Source of the DNA: Klebsiella grimontii
GTDB taxonomy: Bacteria; Pseudomonadota; Gammaproteobacteria; Enterobacterales; Enterobacteriaceae
Length of the DNA stretch: 64,000 nucleotides
Direction: 5' to 3'
Assembly (NCBI RefSeq): GCF_900200035.1
Contig: NZ_FZTC01000017.1
Coordinates: forward strand, 62,001-126,000
Shown here: positions 33,776 to 42,509 of the stretch, piece by piece
Layout: the number at the start of each line of letters is the position of its first letter
Numbering within the stretch: the first letter of the stretch is position 1
Notes under the pieces: model-generated
What the model saw: the letters and a program-made list of their open reading frames with translations, nothing else
Told to the model about the DNA's origin: nothing
Databases searched by the model: none
Program-made: the position numbers and the translations under genes

Positions 33776-34496
33776 TCAGATGCAGAAGTATTACGGCGAT
33801 AACCACGTGCTCAAGGGCGTCGATCTGGATATCGATATGGGCGAAGTTATCTCGATTATCGGCCGCAGCGGGTCCGGCAAGAGCACGCTGCTGCGCTGTA
33901 TCAACGGGCTGGAAGGCTATCAGGAAGGCAGCATTAAGCTCGGCGGGATGACCATTACCGACCGCGACTCGCAGGCGCGTGAGATCAGCCGCTCTATCGG
34001 CATGGTGTTCCAGAACTTTAACCTGTTCCCGCATATGACGGCGCTGGAAAACGTGATGCTGGCGCCGCGTCGGGTGCTGAAGAAGAGCGCCGCCGAGTGC
34101 CGTGAACTGGCCCAGCGGATGCTGGAAAAGGTCGGATTGGGCGACCGGCTCGATTACTACCCGTCGAGTCTCTCCGGCGGCCAGCAGCAGCGCGTGGCGA
34201 TTGCCCGCGCGCTGGCGATGTCGCCAAAAGTTTTACTCTGTGACGAGATCACCTCGGCGCTGGATCCGGAGCTGGTGGGCGAAGTGCTCAAGGTGCTGGA
34301 GCAGCTGGCGGCGGAGGGCATGACGCTGATTCTCGTGACCCATGAAATGAATTTTGCCCGCGAAGTGGGCGACCGCGTCGTGTTTATGCATCAGGGACGC
34401 GTCTGGGAGCAGGGCGACAGCAAAACGCTGTTCGCCAACCCGCAGACCAGCGAACTGAAGCAGTTTATTTCATCCGTGCGCGGCCTCAATCAATAA
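33756..34496 (+). CDS. hpxI: HpxI, ABC transporter ATP-binding protein
   Basis: The product has 246 residues of the GlnQ family: Walker A GRSGSGKSTLLRC, Q-loop MVFQNFNLFPHMTALENVML, signature LSGGQQQRVAIARALAM, Walker B LLCDEITSALDPE and switch His in VTHEMNFAREVG. It energises HpxGH. The longer frame to 33678 lies inside hpxH and is rejected. Confidence 0.9.
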   Translation: MPLITINQMQKYYGDNHVLKGVDLDIDMGEVISIIGRSGSGKSTLLRCINGLEGYQEGSIKLGGMTITDRDSQAREISRSIGMVFQNFNLFPHMTALENVMLAPRRVLKKSAAECRELAQRMLEKVGLGDRLDYYPSSLSGGQQQRVAIARALAMSPKVLLCDEITSALDPELVGEVLKVLEQLAAEGMTLILVTHEMNFAREVGDRVVFMHQGRVWEQGDSKTLFANPQTSELKQFISSVRGLNQ

Positions 34497-34506
34497 GGAC
34501 TTAAAG

Positions 34507-35748
34507 ATGGATATCACCCAGTTTCCGCAACTCAACCCGCCGTCGCGCCTGCTGATGGGGCCCGGCCCGATTAACGCCGACCCGCGCGTGCTGCGCGCCA
34601 TGTCGAGCCAGCTTATCGGCCAGTACGACCCGGCGATGACCCACTATATGAACGAAGTGATGGCGCTGTACCGCGGCGTATTTCGTACCGAAAACCGCTG
34701 GACGATGCTGGTGGACGGAACCTCAAGGGCCGGGATTGAGGCGATCCTGGTTTCGGCTATTCGGCCGGGCGACAAGGTGTTGGTACCGGTATTTGGCCGC
34801 TTCGGCCATCTGCTGTGCGAAATCGCCCGCCGCTGCCGGGCGGAAGTGCATACCATTGAAGTGCCGTGGGGCGAAGTGTTCACCCCGGACCAGGTGGAGG
34901 ATGCCGTCAAACGTATTCGTCCGCGCCTGCTGCTGACGGTGCAGGGCGATACCTCGACCACCATGCTGCAGCCGCTGGCGGAGCTGGGGGAGATCTGCCG
35001 CCGCTACGACGCGCTGTTTTACACCGACGCCACCGCCTCGCTGGGCGGCAACCCGCTGGAAACCGACGCCTGGGGACTGGATGCGGTCTCGGCCGGGATG
35101 CAAAAATGCCTTGGCGGCCCGTCCGGCACCTCGCCGATTACCCTCAGCGCGCGCATGGAAGAGGCGATTCGCCGCCGCAAATGCGTGGAAGAGGGGATCC
35201 GCACCGATGCCCACCGCGACGGCGACGAGGAGATGATCTACTCCAACTACTTCGATCTCGGCATGGTGATGGACTACTGGGGGCCGGAGCGCCTTAACCA
35301 CCATACCGAGGCCACTACCGCGCTGTTCGGCGCCCGCGAATGCGCCCGCCTGATCCTCCAGGAAGGCCTGGATTACGGCATTGCCCGGCATAAGCTGCAC
35401 GGCGATGCGCTGGTTAAAGGCATCCAGGCGATGGGGCTGGAGACCTTCGGCGACCTGAAACACAAGATGAACAACGTGCTTGGCGTCGTCATCCCGCAGG
35501 GCATCAACGGCGACCAGGCGCGCAAGCTGATGCTGGAAGATTTCGGCATTGAAATCGGCACCTCGTTTGGCCCGCTGCACGGCAAGGTATGGCGGATCGG
35601 CACCATGGGCTATAACGCGCGGAAAGATTGCGTGATGACTACGCTCAGCGCCCTGGAGTCGGTGCTGAACTATCTCAAATTCCCGACCACCCAGGGCGCC
35701 GCGATGCAGGCCGCGTGGGACCACTATCGCAGCGAGCGCGCGCAATGA
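34507..35748 (+). CDS. hpxJ: HpxJ, ureidoglycine-glyoxylate aminotransferase
   Basis: The product has 413 residues of the class-V PLP aminotransferase family: MGPGPINADPRVL at the N-terminus, SRAGIEAILVSAI, FYTDATASLGGNPLETDAWG, and the PLP lysine in SAGMQKCLGGPSGTS (about residue 200). K. pneumoniae UGXT moves the amino group of unstable ureidoglycine to glyoxylate, giving oxalurate and glycine. ATGA overlap with hpxK, which makes ureidoglycine. Confidence 0.93.
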   Translation: MDITQFPQLNPPSRLLMGPGPINADPRVLRAMSSQLIGQYDPAMTHYMNEVMALYRGVFRTENRWTMLVDGTSRAGIEAILVSAIRPGDKVLVPVFGRFGHLLCEIARRCRAEVHTIEVPWGEVFTPDQVEDAVKRIRPRLLLTVQGDTSTTMLQPLAELGEICRRYDALFYTDATASLGGNPLETDAWGLDAVSAGMQKCLGGPSGTSPITLSARMEEAIRRRKCVEEGIRTDAHRDGDEEMIYSNYFDLGMVMDYWGPERLNHHTEATTALFGARECARLILQEGLDYGIARHKLHGDALVKGIQAMGLETFGDLKHKMNNVLGVVIPQGINGDQARKLMLEDFGIEIGTSFGPLHGKVWRIGTMGYNARKDCVMTTLSALESVLNYLKFPTTQGAAMQAAWDHYRSERAQ

Positions 35749-37007
35749 GTCAAACACAACGCCAGCAGGCGGATATGCAGCAGGCCGCGGCCCGGGTGAT
35801 GGCCCGCGCCGACGAGCTGGCGGCGATCAGCGAAACGCCGGACGCCCTGACCCGGGTTTATCTCTCTCCTCAGCATCTTGCGGCCAACCAGCGGGCGGCG
35901 CTGTGGATGACCCAGGCCGGGATGACCGTCTGGCAGGACAGCGTCGGCAATATATGCGGGCGCTATGAGGGAGAGCAGGAGGGAGCGCCCGCCATCCTGC
36001 TGGGTTCGCACCTTGATACGGTGCGCAACGCCGGGCGCTATGACGGTATGCTCGGCGTCCTGACGGCGATCGAGGTGGTGGACAGCCTGCATCGACAGGG
36101 GCGTAGGCTGAAAAAGGCGATCGAGATTGTCGGCTTTTGCGATGAAGAAGGGACGCGTTTCGGTATTACGCTGCTCGGCAGCCGCGGGCTGACCGGCACC
36201 TGGCCCGAGAGCTGGCTGGCGCAGACCGATGCCGATGGCGTCAGCGTGGCGCAGGCGATGGTGCTGGCCGGGCTGGATCCGGCGCGCGTTCACCTGGCCG
36301 CCCGCAGCCAGGAGGAGATCGCCGCGTATCTGGAACTGCATATCGAGCAGGGGCCGTGCCTGGAGCAGGAAGGACTGGCCTTAGGCGTAGTGGAAGCGAT
36401 TAACGGCGCGCGTCGTCTGAACTGCCGCTTTACCGGCGAGGCGGGACACGCCGGGACCGTGCCGATGAGCCATCGGAAAGATGCGCTGGCCGCCGCCGCC
36501 GAGTGGATGGTGCTGATAGAGACGCTGACCCGCGAACAGGGCGGAAACCTGGTCGCCACGGTGGGGACGCTGCGCTGCGCGCCCGGCGCGGTTAACGTCA
36601 TTCCCGGCGAAGTCGCGCTGACCCTCGACATTCGCGGGCCGAAAGACCAGCCGCTGGATGCGCTGCTGGATACGCTGCTGACGGAGGCGCAGGCCATTGC
36701 CGCTCGTCGCCAGCTGCGGTTCAGCGCCGAAGAGTTTTACCGGATTGCCGCTACCGCCTGCGATAGCGGATTGCAGCAGGTATTGAGCGAGGCGGTGCAG
36801 GCGGTGCAGGGGCGTTCGCTAACGCTGCCGAGCGGCGCCGGGCATGACGCCATCGCCATTGCCGAACGCTGGCCGTCAGCGATGCTGTTTGTCCGCTGCA
36901 AAGGCGGCATCAGCCATCATCCCGCCGAGTCGGTCACCGCCGATGATGTGGCGCTGGCGATAGACGCCTATTCGCGCGCGGTGTCGGCGCTGGATGCCGG
37001 AAAGTAA
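35745..37007 (+). CDS. hpxK: HpxK, allantoate amidohydrolase
   Basis: The product has 420 residues of the M20/AllC family, with two-metal site motifs GSHLDTVRNAGRYDGMLGV, GFCDEEGTRFGITLLGSRG and the histidine region LELHIEQGPCLE; a lid dimerisation domain follows. It hydrolyses allantoate to ureidoglycine, CO2 and ammonia. Start fixed by the ATGA overlap with hpxJ. Last gene of the operon. Confidence 0.93.
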   Translation: MSQTQRQQADMQQAAARVMARADELAAISETPDALTRVYLSPQHLAANQRAALWMTQAGMTVWQDSVGNICGRYEGEQEGAPAILLGSHLDTVRNAGRYDGMLGVLTAIEVVDSLHRQGRRLKKAIEIVGFCDEEGTRFGITLLGSRGLTGTWPESWLAQTDADGVSVAQAMVLAGLDPARVHLAARSQEEIAAYLELHIEQGPCLEQEGLALGVVEAINGARRLNCRFTGEAGHAGTVPMSHRKDALAAAAEWMVLIETLTREQGGNLVATVGTLRCAPGAVNVIPGEVALTLDIRGPKDQPLDALLDTLLTEAQAIAARRQLRFSAEEFYRIAATACDSGLQQVLSEAVQAVQGRSLTLPSGAGHDAIAIAERWPSAMLFVRCKGGISHHPAESVTADDVALAIDAYSRAVSALDAGK

Positions 37008-37072
37008 GCGCCGGGCGGTCCGGCGCGGTACGGTCCCACACCGGTGGCGGTGGGGGACAGTTTTATTTTTTG
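37008..37072. terminator. Hairpins between convergent hpxK and the pectate lyase gene
   Basis: A perfect GCGCCGG / CCGGCGC stem with loop GCGGT starts directly after the hpxK stop. A weaker CCCAC / GTGGG stem follows and leads into TTTTATTTTTT, which suits termination of hpxK transcripts. Confidence 0.55.
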
Positions 37073-38772
37073 CCGTTCGGTTTGAGCTGTTCGCCGGGTT
37101 TAAGGCGGAACAGCTCGTCATCGCGGGTGGAGTAGCGAACCGTCCCGTCAGCTATCCGATAAGCACCCTCCGTGAATCCCGCGCCGTTCAGGAACGGCGC
37201 CACCGCGTCCGGCGTATTGCGGAAGGCGGCTTCCAGGGCGAGAAGCGCATAGGGGGCGATACTATCGATACTGGCATATTCGGCCTCAGGGTTATCGACA
37301 AAAAAGCCGTTGATGCGCTGCTTGTTGATGATGTTAGCGCCGATACGATCCGCCAGCGTCAAATAGTCCTGCTGCCCGGTGGCCTGCCACAGGTCGATAA
37401 GCGCGAAAATCGCATACGGCTGATGATTCTCCGTTTGGTTATTCAGCCTGCGGTTCGCGCCGCCGGGTTCGCCAATATCGCCCAGTCCCTGGCCTTTGGC
37501 GATACCTCGCGCGACTTTCCAGATGGCACGATCCGGTTCAAGCGTCCAGGCGCGGGCATAGGAGAGAAGAAATTCATTTCCCGCCGGATAGGCTTTCAGC
37601 ACCGTGCCTTTTTTCCCATAATAGCCATCGCGTTTTAACGCGTAGCCGGAGAGGTCCGTGCCGTTGGCCAGCAGAGGGCGGAAGGTATTGTTCTGCTCAT
37701 CGTAAGCGTAGGTCGCGAAGGCCTTGAGGCCATCAAGGGTCCATTTTTTGAGATCGTCGCCGGCGGTGCCCAGCGATTTAGCCAGGGCAAGCTGCATCAG
37801 CGCATTTTCTGAGTAGAGGGTGCTGGTCCGGCCCTTCAGCAGCATATTGCCTTCCAGCGCATCGGGCCCCAGTTCGGGACCAAACTGACGCTGCGCGCGG
37901 TCGCCGTATTTCGAGTGCGTATCGCTATCATCGGTAGTGTCGGCGCGTTTTAGCGCTTGGGTAAACTGGTAGACGCCGAGCCCGGTCTTCTTATCGCGCG
38001 GCAGAACGTACTGTTCGGCCAGACGCTTCGCCCACGTCAGCGCGCCTGCGTCGCCATCGTATTTATAGAGCAGCGATGCGGAGTAGATAAGGTCGTTGCC
38101 GGCATTGAGAAAGCTCAGGCCTTTGGTGGCGAAAAACGGCGGCTGTTGGACAAAATCATTTTGCCAGAGCGCGCCCATCGCTTTGCCGTACTCCCCGTGA
38201 CGGCTGGTTTCCAGCGTTTTCCAGTCGTAAACATGGGCATTCCAGAACGCTTTGATAAAGCGCGCGGTGGCCTTGTCATCGACGGCAAACATCATGTCGT
38301 AATAGGGGTACGCGTTCTTAAGTTCATGGACCATCTCCTTTTCGCTCGGGCCTTGAGGCTGCAGCGTTTTCAAATCAACAAAGCGATGGCCTCCCCACAG
38401 CAGCAGCCCGCTGGCGTCCTGATAGTGGTCAAAGTAGTAGCGAATATTCTCCGCGACCCGCTGCTTATATTTTGCTTCGCCGGTCAGGTTGCTTAACCCT
38501 ACCAGCACCCGCATTAAATTTTGCTGGGCGGAGAAGTTCGACAGCACGGTAACTTTACCGTCCGGAAAAACCCATTCCATTTGCTTGCCGGTGCGAGGAT
38601 CCACGCCGTTTGCCAGCAGAGGAGAGTGATGGCCGTACCGATCTCCCGCTTTATCCAGCACGACCTCGGCGAACTGCTTTACGCTGCTCAGACGCGCGTT
38701 CTCCTGGGCGCCAGCACTCAGGGAAAAGAGACTCAGAGCGCCCAATGCCAGGGTGATTTTTGCAATCTTCAT
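37063..38772 (-). CDS. Periplasmic pectate lyase, polysaccharide lyase family 2
   Basis: The product has 569 residues with a signal peptide (MKIAKITLALGALSLFSLSA, then GAQ). The rest follows the PL2 (alpha/alpha)7-barrel exopolygalacturonate lyases of Erwinia and Yersinia: DRYGHHSPLLANGVDPRTGK, LLWGGHRFVDLKTLQPQG, HARYGEYGKAMGALWQND-like and ENHQPYAIFALIDLWQ. The signal peptide places it in the periplasm, like PelP, where it would trim oligogalacturonates taken in by the KdgM porin encoded 71 bases upstream. No cytoplasmic PelW, kduI/kduD or transport genes are adjacent. Confidence 0.85.
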   Translation of the reverse strand: MKIAKITLALGALSLFSLSAGAQENARLSSVKQFAEVVLDKAGDRYGHHSPLLANGVDPRTGKQMEWVFPDGKVTVLSNFSAQQNLMRVLVGLSNLTGEAKYKQRVAENIRYYFDHYQDASGLLLWGGHRFVDLKTLQPQGPSEKEMVHELKNAYPYYDMMFAVDDKATARFIKAFWNAHVYDWKTLETSRHGEYGKAMGALWQNDFVQQPPFFATKGLSFLNAGNDLIYSASLLYKYDGDAGALTWAKRLAEQYVLPRDKKTGLGVYQFTQALKRADTTDDSDTHSKYGDRAQRQFGPELGPDALEGNMLLKGRTSTLYSENALMQLALAKSLGTAGDDLKKWTLDGLKAFATYAYDEQNNTFRPLLANGTDLSGYALKRDGYYGKKGTVLKAYPAGNEFLLSYARAWTLEPDRAIWKVARGIAKGQGLGDIGEPGGANRRLNNQTENHQPYAIFALIDLWQATGQQDYLTLADRIGANIINKQRINGFFVDNPEAEYASIDSIAPYALLALEAAFRNTPDAVAPFLNGAGFTEGAYRIADGTVRYSTRDDELFRLKPGEQLKPNGKK

Positions 38773-38843
38773 TATTTTCCTCTTAATGAAAATAAGGGTT
38801 TAATGAAACCCTTATTTATTTTTATCTGGCTGACAGGAAGTTA

Positions 38844-39545
38844 TCAGAAGGAGTATTTCACGCCAACGCGATAACGCGTCTGGCGTTCATCGGTGGCTTT
38901 ACTGCCGGAAACATTCGCTATTGCCATATAAGGCGACCAGTTTTTATCAAATTTATAGGTCAGCTTAAAATCATGGGTCCAGTCGTAGCTTTCGTTATCC
39001 GCTAAAATAACCCCTGCGGAGTTGGCTTTTTTATAGTCCAGTTCATAATCCAGCTGATAATCTTTGAGGAATTTCCAGGAAATAACGCTGGTCAGGTTAT
39101 AACCGTTCTCCGAGGTGTCTTTAGACGTGCCGATATTGCCTGAATTGCGCTTGTAGTAAGGGCGGTAACGCAGTGAGGCGCTGAGGTCATCTGTCAGGTT
39201 GGCTTTGCCGCGCAGATAAGGGCGGTAGCTATTTGAAGACGAGCTGGTATCCAGAGAGAAGCCAGGCTCAATCTGAAAGGTTTTATTTATTTTATGCACA
39301 TAGCTCGCCACCACTTCGGTGCCGTTACTAACGGTTTCATCATAGGCTTTATTTTTATCCTGCGAACCTTTCCATTTCCCTTCCAGCGACAAGCCAAAAC
39401 CATTAGCAAAACGGTGAGACATCAACAGTCTGTCTTTATGATTATTGCCGGCTTTGTCATTGGTTTCATGACGGTAATCAAAGGTCACCGCGTGGGCAGC
39501 AATACTGATAAAAGGAATCGTGACTAATAATAATGAGCGAAACAT
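38844..39545 (-). CDS. kdgM: KdgM-family oligogalacturonate-specific porin
   Basis: The product has 233 residues: a signal peptide ending AHA, then a 12-strand barrel of KdgM type (VTFDYRHETNDKAGNNHKDR LLMSHRFANGFGLSLEGKW; YRPYLRGKANLTDDLSASLR YRPYYKR) with the terminal YRVGVKYSF. It admits acidic oligogalacturonides through the outer membrane. It precedes the PL2 lyase in the same direction, probably one operon. Upstream is a 690-base region with a structured RNA-like element and a KdgR-like site. Confidence 0.88.
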   Translation of the reverse strand: MFRSLLLVTIPFISIAAHAVTFDYRHETNDKAGNNHKDRLLMSHRFANGFGLSLEGKWKGSQDKNKAYDETVSNGTEVVASYVHKINKTFQIEPGFSLDTSSSSNSYRPYLRGKANLTDDLSASLRYRPYYKRNSGNIGTSKDTSENGYNLTSVISWKFLKDYQLDYELDYKKANSAGVILADNESYDWTHDFKLTYKFDKNWSPYMAIANVSGSKATDERQTRYRVGVKYSF

Positions 39546-39637
39546 AGAGTGCCTCTACTTTTTATATTTTCCAAAGGTACAAGAAATTACCTGCCGTAAA
39601 GCAGGCAGAACGATACACATTAAATTATTAGAGGGTG

Positions 39638-39762
39638 GTGTGGTGCCGGGTGCCTCCCGGTGAATCAGGCGCTGACTTCCTGATTCGTCAATAAAAACGA
39701 AACGTAGATGAGGGTATTCCTCGATTCAGCTTGACCCCGCCGCTTAGGGGGATTCACCACAC
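39638..39762 (-). ncRNA. Multi-hairpin RNA-like element, possibly C4-antisense-like
   Basis: A closing stem GTGTGGTG (39638-39645) / CACCACAC (39755-39762) encloses four hairpins: CCGGG/CCCGG (39646-39660), GAATCAGG/CCTGATTC (39662-39686), GAGG/CCTC (39710-39722) and CCCC/GGGG (39735-39750). All stems are perfect. Read on the minus strand it resembles, as I remember it, the phage C4 antisense RNA family (GAATCCCCCTAAGCGG and CCGGGAGGCACCCGG). If transcribed with kdgM it would be a 5' leader structure 92 bases before the start. The strand and identity are uncertain; the folding potential is seen directly. Confidence 0.5.
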
Positions 39763-40238
39763 ATTATTCTTTATTCCCTGTTGATGGCTAATTCGCACTG
39801 CTTGTAATTTTATTGAAAATAACTTTTACACAAAATGAAATGATGTTTTGAGATCGAGATCTGAATATTAAAAAGAGAGGGTAAATATTTTTTATGTTAT
39901 TTATAAAGATAATCCTAATTCTATATTTTCCATATGTATCATAGTGTTATGTATTTGTTTCTGGTTTTTTGACGCCGTTTTATGCGTGAATTTAAGCTTT
40001 TCTTTGAATTGGCAGTAATCGTATTCCTATATTTTAAAGCGCTCAATTTGTTAAAACTTAAAAAATACTCCGTCGGTTTCAATGGTTAAACTGAAGCCCA
40101 TGCTTCCGATTCCTTTAACCTAAACGAAAGCTAAACGGAAAAGATTGCGCTATTGATCTGCCAGACTGACGACATAACACTCTCAGAAAAGCATCCATAT
40201 GGAAGGATAATAAAAGACAGTAACCTCGGGACTTCAAG
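39763..40238. other. AT-rich intergenic region upstream of kdgM and the LuxR-type gene
   Basis: About 475 AT-rich bases between divergent genes. A KdgR-like site lies near 39831; no other gene, repeat or clear promoter could be assigned. The low GC content contrasts with the hpx region. Confidence 0.5.
39831..39852. promoter_or_regulatory. Possible KdgR operator upstream of kdgM
   Basis: AAAATGAAATGATGTTTTGA resembles the KdgR box (AATGAAA-N5-TTTCATT type), with TGAAA and TTTTGA half-sites in the right spacing. KdgR represses kdgM and pel genes in pectinolytic enterobacteria. The site is about 290 bases from kdgM, so its role is uncertain. Confidence 0.35.
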
Positions 40239-40787
40239 ATGACTATTCATGGAAAGGATCGTGTATTTATTTCTGGCGTAGAGACTCTATTGCAGGAGCT
40301 GAACGATGGCGCGGATGCAGGGTTAAGCAACTGCGTGTATGTCACCTGCGGGATGGATATCCAGGAGATATACGCTTTGTTCTTTCGCCATCCGCCGGAG
40401 CACTACGCCATCTTCATCACCTCTGAGCGCCATTTTGAGGCTATCAACCGGCTGTTTCCGGGCCTGCTAAAGCTCTGTTTGTCAGAGAGGTTGACGGTCG
40501 AAGAGCTGCGTCAGGCGTTAAAAGTGATGGGCCTGTTTTCGGCCCAGAACCAAAGCGTTGCTTATCTGCCCGATACGTTTAATTTTACCCACGCCGAGCA
40601 ACAGATCATGAGGCTCAGTTTACGCGGCCATTCTCTGGATGATATTGCCCGTATCCGCGGGGTCAGTCCGTCCACGGTCAGCGTCCAGCGTACCCGGCTG
40701 ATGAAGCGTATGGGGACCAACAGCCTGCAGGAGCTATGCTCGCTGTATGCGGCTATGCGTACCCAGCGACCACCGCTGTCCGGCTAA
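40239..40787 (+). CDS. LuxR-type transcriptional regulator, orphan
   Basis: The product has 182 residues. The C-terminal GerE/LuxR helix-turn-helix is clear (FTHAEQQIMRLSLRGHSLDD, then IARIRGVSPSTVSVQRTRLM, residues about 118-165). The first 110 residues look like a degenerate receiver-type domain (VYVTCGMDIQEIYALFFRHP) without an obvious phospho-acceptor aspartate pocket, as in RcsA/BglJ-type co-regulators. It stands alone beside a PchB-like gene. Target genes are unknown; the neighbouring pectin genes or the hydrolase pair are candidates. Confidence 0.75.
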   Translation: MTIHGKDRVFISGVETLLQELNDGADAGLSNCVYVTCGMDIQEIYALFFRHPPEHYAIFITSERHFEAINRLFPGLLKLCLSERLTVEELRQALKVMGLFSAQNQSVAYLPDTFNFTHAEQQIMRLSLRGHSLDDIARIRGVSPSTVSVQRTRLMKRMGTNSLQELCSLYAAMRTQRPPLSG

Positions 40788-40969
40788 GCTTTATCACTAA
40801 CAAATACGCGCGTCCGCGGATAAAAACGAAAGGTCGCATCTGCAGCTCGCCGCCGGCATCGGCTTTGAAAAAAAGCTGGTCAACGCTGCCTGAATAGACG
40901 CCAGGCGTGGAATCGGGCGAAATTTATTATATCATGCCGATCCTATGTACTAGTTTGGAGGTTCAAATA

Positions 40970-41266
40970 ATGACGTTTTCCACCCTTGCCGATGTCAGAA
41001 GCCAGATCGATTCGATTGATAGCGAATTGGTTAGCCTGATTGCTCAGCGCGCTACGTGTGTTCAAGCCGCCGCCGCATTTAAAACAGACCACTCAGCCGT
41101 ACGCGCGCCAGAACGCGTGCAGCAGGTTATTGATCGGGTTCGCGAAAAAGCGGCTGCGGCAGGGTTGCCCGAAGTGATTATTGAGAAAGTATATCGGTCC
41201 ATGATAGATGCCTTTATTGAGTATGAGCTTGAGCAGCATAATCAGCTACAGCGGCAAAAAAGGTAA
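40970..41266 (+). CDS. Chorismate-mutase-type (AroQ/PchB-like) protein
   Basis: The product has 98 residues, a single all-helical AroQ domain. It opens LADVRSQIDSIDSELVSLIA, with the active-site-type arginine in the first helix, then RVQQVIDRVREKAAAAGLPE and a third helix MIDAFIEYELEQ. It is as close to PchB (isochorismate-pyruvate lyase, salicylate synthesis) as to chorismate mutase: RAPERV matches the PchB loop. No isochorismate synthase or salicylate pathway gene is adjacent. Start chosen at the ATG nine bases after GGAGG; the earlier ATG at 40907 lacks an RBS. Confidence 0.8.
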   Translation: MTFSTLADVRSQIDSIDSELVSLIAQRATCVQAAAAFKTDHSAVRAPERVQQVIDRVREKAAAAGLPEVIIEKVYRSMIDAFIEYELEQHNQLQRQKR

Positions 41267-41269
41267 CGG

Positions 41270-41335
41270 ATTATCGCGACGCAGGCCGGATATACCCGGA
41301 GGTGGCGCACACCTGCCCGGGCTATCCGACCCCGT
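41270..41335. repeat. REP-like palindromic element
   Basis: A CGGATATACCCGGAGGTGGC... CTGCCCGGGCTATCCG palindrome of the same class as the other intergenic repeats. It sits between the convergent chorismate-mutase-like and hydrolase genes. Confidence 0.6.
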
Positions 41336-41396
41336 GCAATACCCAAAGCGTTGCTGTTACGGGATTCAGTACGCGGTAAGTTTTTTCCGGGTTGAA

Positions 41397-42461
41397 TCAG
41401 ACTGGCCGCAAAAAGAAAGTTGTGGGTGTTTTGCCATTTCCACTGGCTAGTCGTTGATGAGGGACTGGTTTTTGATTATCGGCAATGAGCATTATGTCGT
41501 TACCTTCGCATTCCAGCACCAGATAAATATGATCGTAACCGTGGTGCGCTACGGGACCGCAGGTGGAACCGACATCGCCGGGCTGTTGATCACCCACAGA
41601 AATGACTTTCCATTGTCGTTTATCACGAAGATAGTTACCCAAAGCTAATGCCTGCGTAATATCGGGAACGGCAATCCCTCCGGCCTGTAACAGGTTAGCC
41701 AGGTTCAGGGCGCAACCATCATGCGGCCACTGCTCATGGGCTAATTTGAAAAGCTCAATCGCAGCGATGGCCTGAACTTTTTCATAACGATCCGGCGTTG
41801 TGGCAATATTGACTACGTCGAGCATTTTTTCTTTGTCGCTCAGCGGCGTGATGCTATCGGCAAACATCACAGGAGGCGTATGTAGCGTAACAAATGTCTG
41901 GAATTCTTCCACGGCATCGCGTCGCACGTGAGAGATAACCATCGCGGGGTTTACGATGGTACCGCACCAGCTGGTGCTGAAACGCAACAGTCGGGCACAA
42001 TACTCTATCGCCAGCGGGTGGTCTGTTTTCATTTTTGTAATGAATTTTTCAGCTGTATCAATGCCATGCTGTTTAGCAAAACTCAGGAGTTCCGCCTTTC
42101 CATTGCCGATGCTGTCAAATGACACCTGAAACGCCCCGGTTTCCTCGCTTTCCATGTGAGCCATTGAATGCGCGTTTTCGGAATCAACGCCGGCATCCCA
42201 GCGCCAGTCTGATTCAAACCCCGCCTGAACGCGAAGCACTTCACACATGACGGCTTTACGGTGTAAAAGGCTGGTGTAAGGCCCGAGAGCCCCTTTCATT
42301 ACGGCATAGATATCATGAAGCTTATTTTCAGCAAAAACCTCATCAGGTAAAGCATTTAAAGTATCGACTAACTGTTCTAAAAACGCTATCGGTGGGCGAC
42401 CATGCTGCGTGCTGACAGGATAGCGAGTCGCGATGAATATACGCTTGTTGATAGTATCCAT
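41397..42461 (-). CDS. Putative two-domain peptidoglycan hydrolase (lysozyme-like + NlpC/P60-like)
   Basis: The product has 354 residues and I recognise no named family. An N-terminal region looks lysozyme/transglycosylase-like: a candidate catalytic glutamate in VQAGFESDWRWDAG (Glu83) is followed by EETGAFQVSFDS (107-117), like the GxFQ motif of SLT lysozymes. The C-terminal third has a Cys-His-Asn/Asp pattern of papain-like amidases: DGCALNLANLL (Cys250), GYDHIYLVLE (His311) and LIADNQ (328-330). There is no signal peptide, so another export route or lysis would be needed. Start at 42461 has AAGGAGAG upstream. It follows a membrane-protein gene by 48 bases. Function is inferred from motif patterns only. 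Confidence 0.5.
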   Translation of the reverse strand: MDTINKRIFIATRYPVSTQHGRPPIAFLEQLVDTLNALPDEVFAENKLHDIYAVMKGALGPYTSLLHRKAVMCEVLRVQAGFESDWRWDAGVDSENAHSMAHMESEETGAFQVSFDSIGNGKAELLSFAKQHGIDTAEKFITKMKTDHPLAIEYCARLLRFSTSWCGTIVNPAMVISHVRRDAVEEFQTFVTLHTPPVMFADSITPLSDKEKMLDVVNIATTPDRYEKVQAIAAIELFKLAHEQWPHDGCALNLANLLQAGGIAVPDITQALALGNYLRDKRQWKVISVGDQQPGDVGSTCGPVAHHGYDHIYLVLECEGNDIMLIADNQKPVPHQRLASGNGKTPTTFFLRPV

Positions 42462-42509
42462 AAAACTCTCCTTCATGACGGTGACGAATGTTGAGATAGT
42501 GTCTTAGGT

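Noticed and set aside
34723..35757. 344-codon open frame on the - strand
   Set aside because: Fully antisense to hpxJ, which has clear family motifs; the product looks like translated complement.
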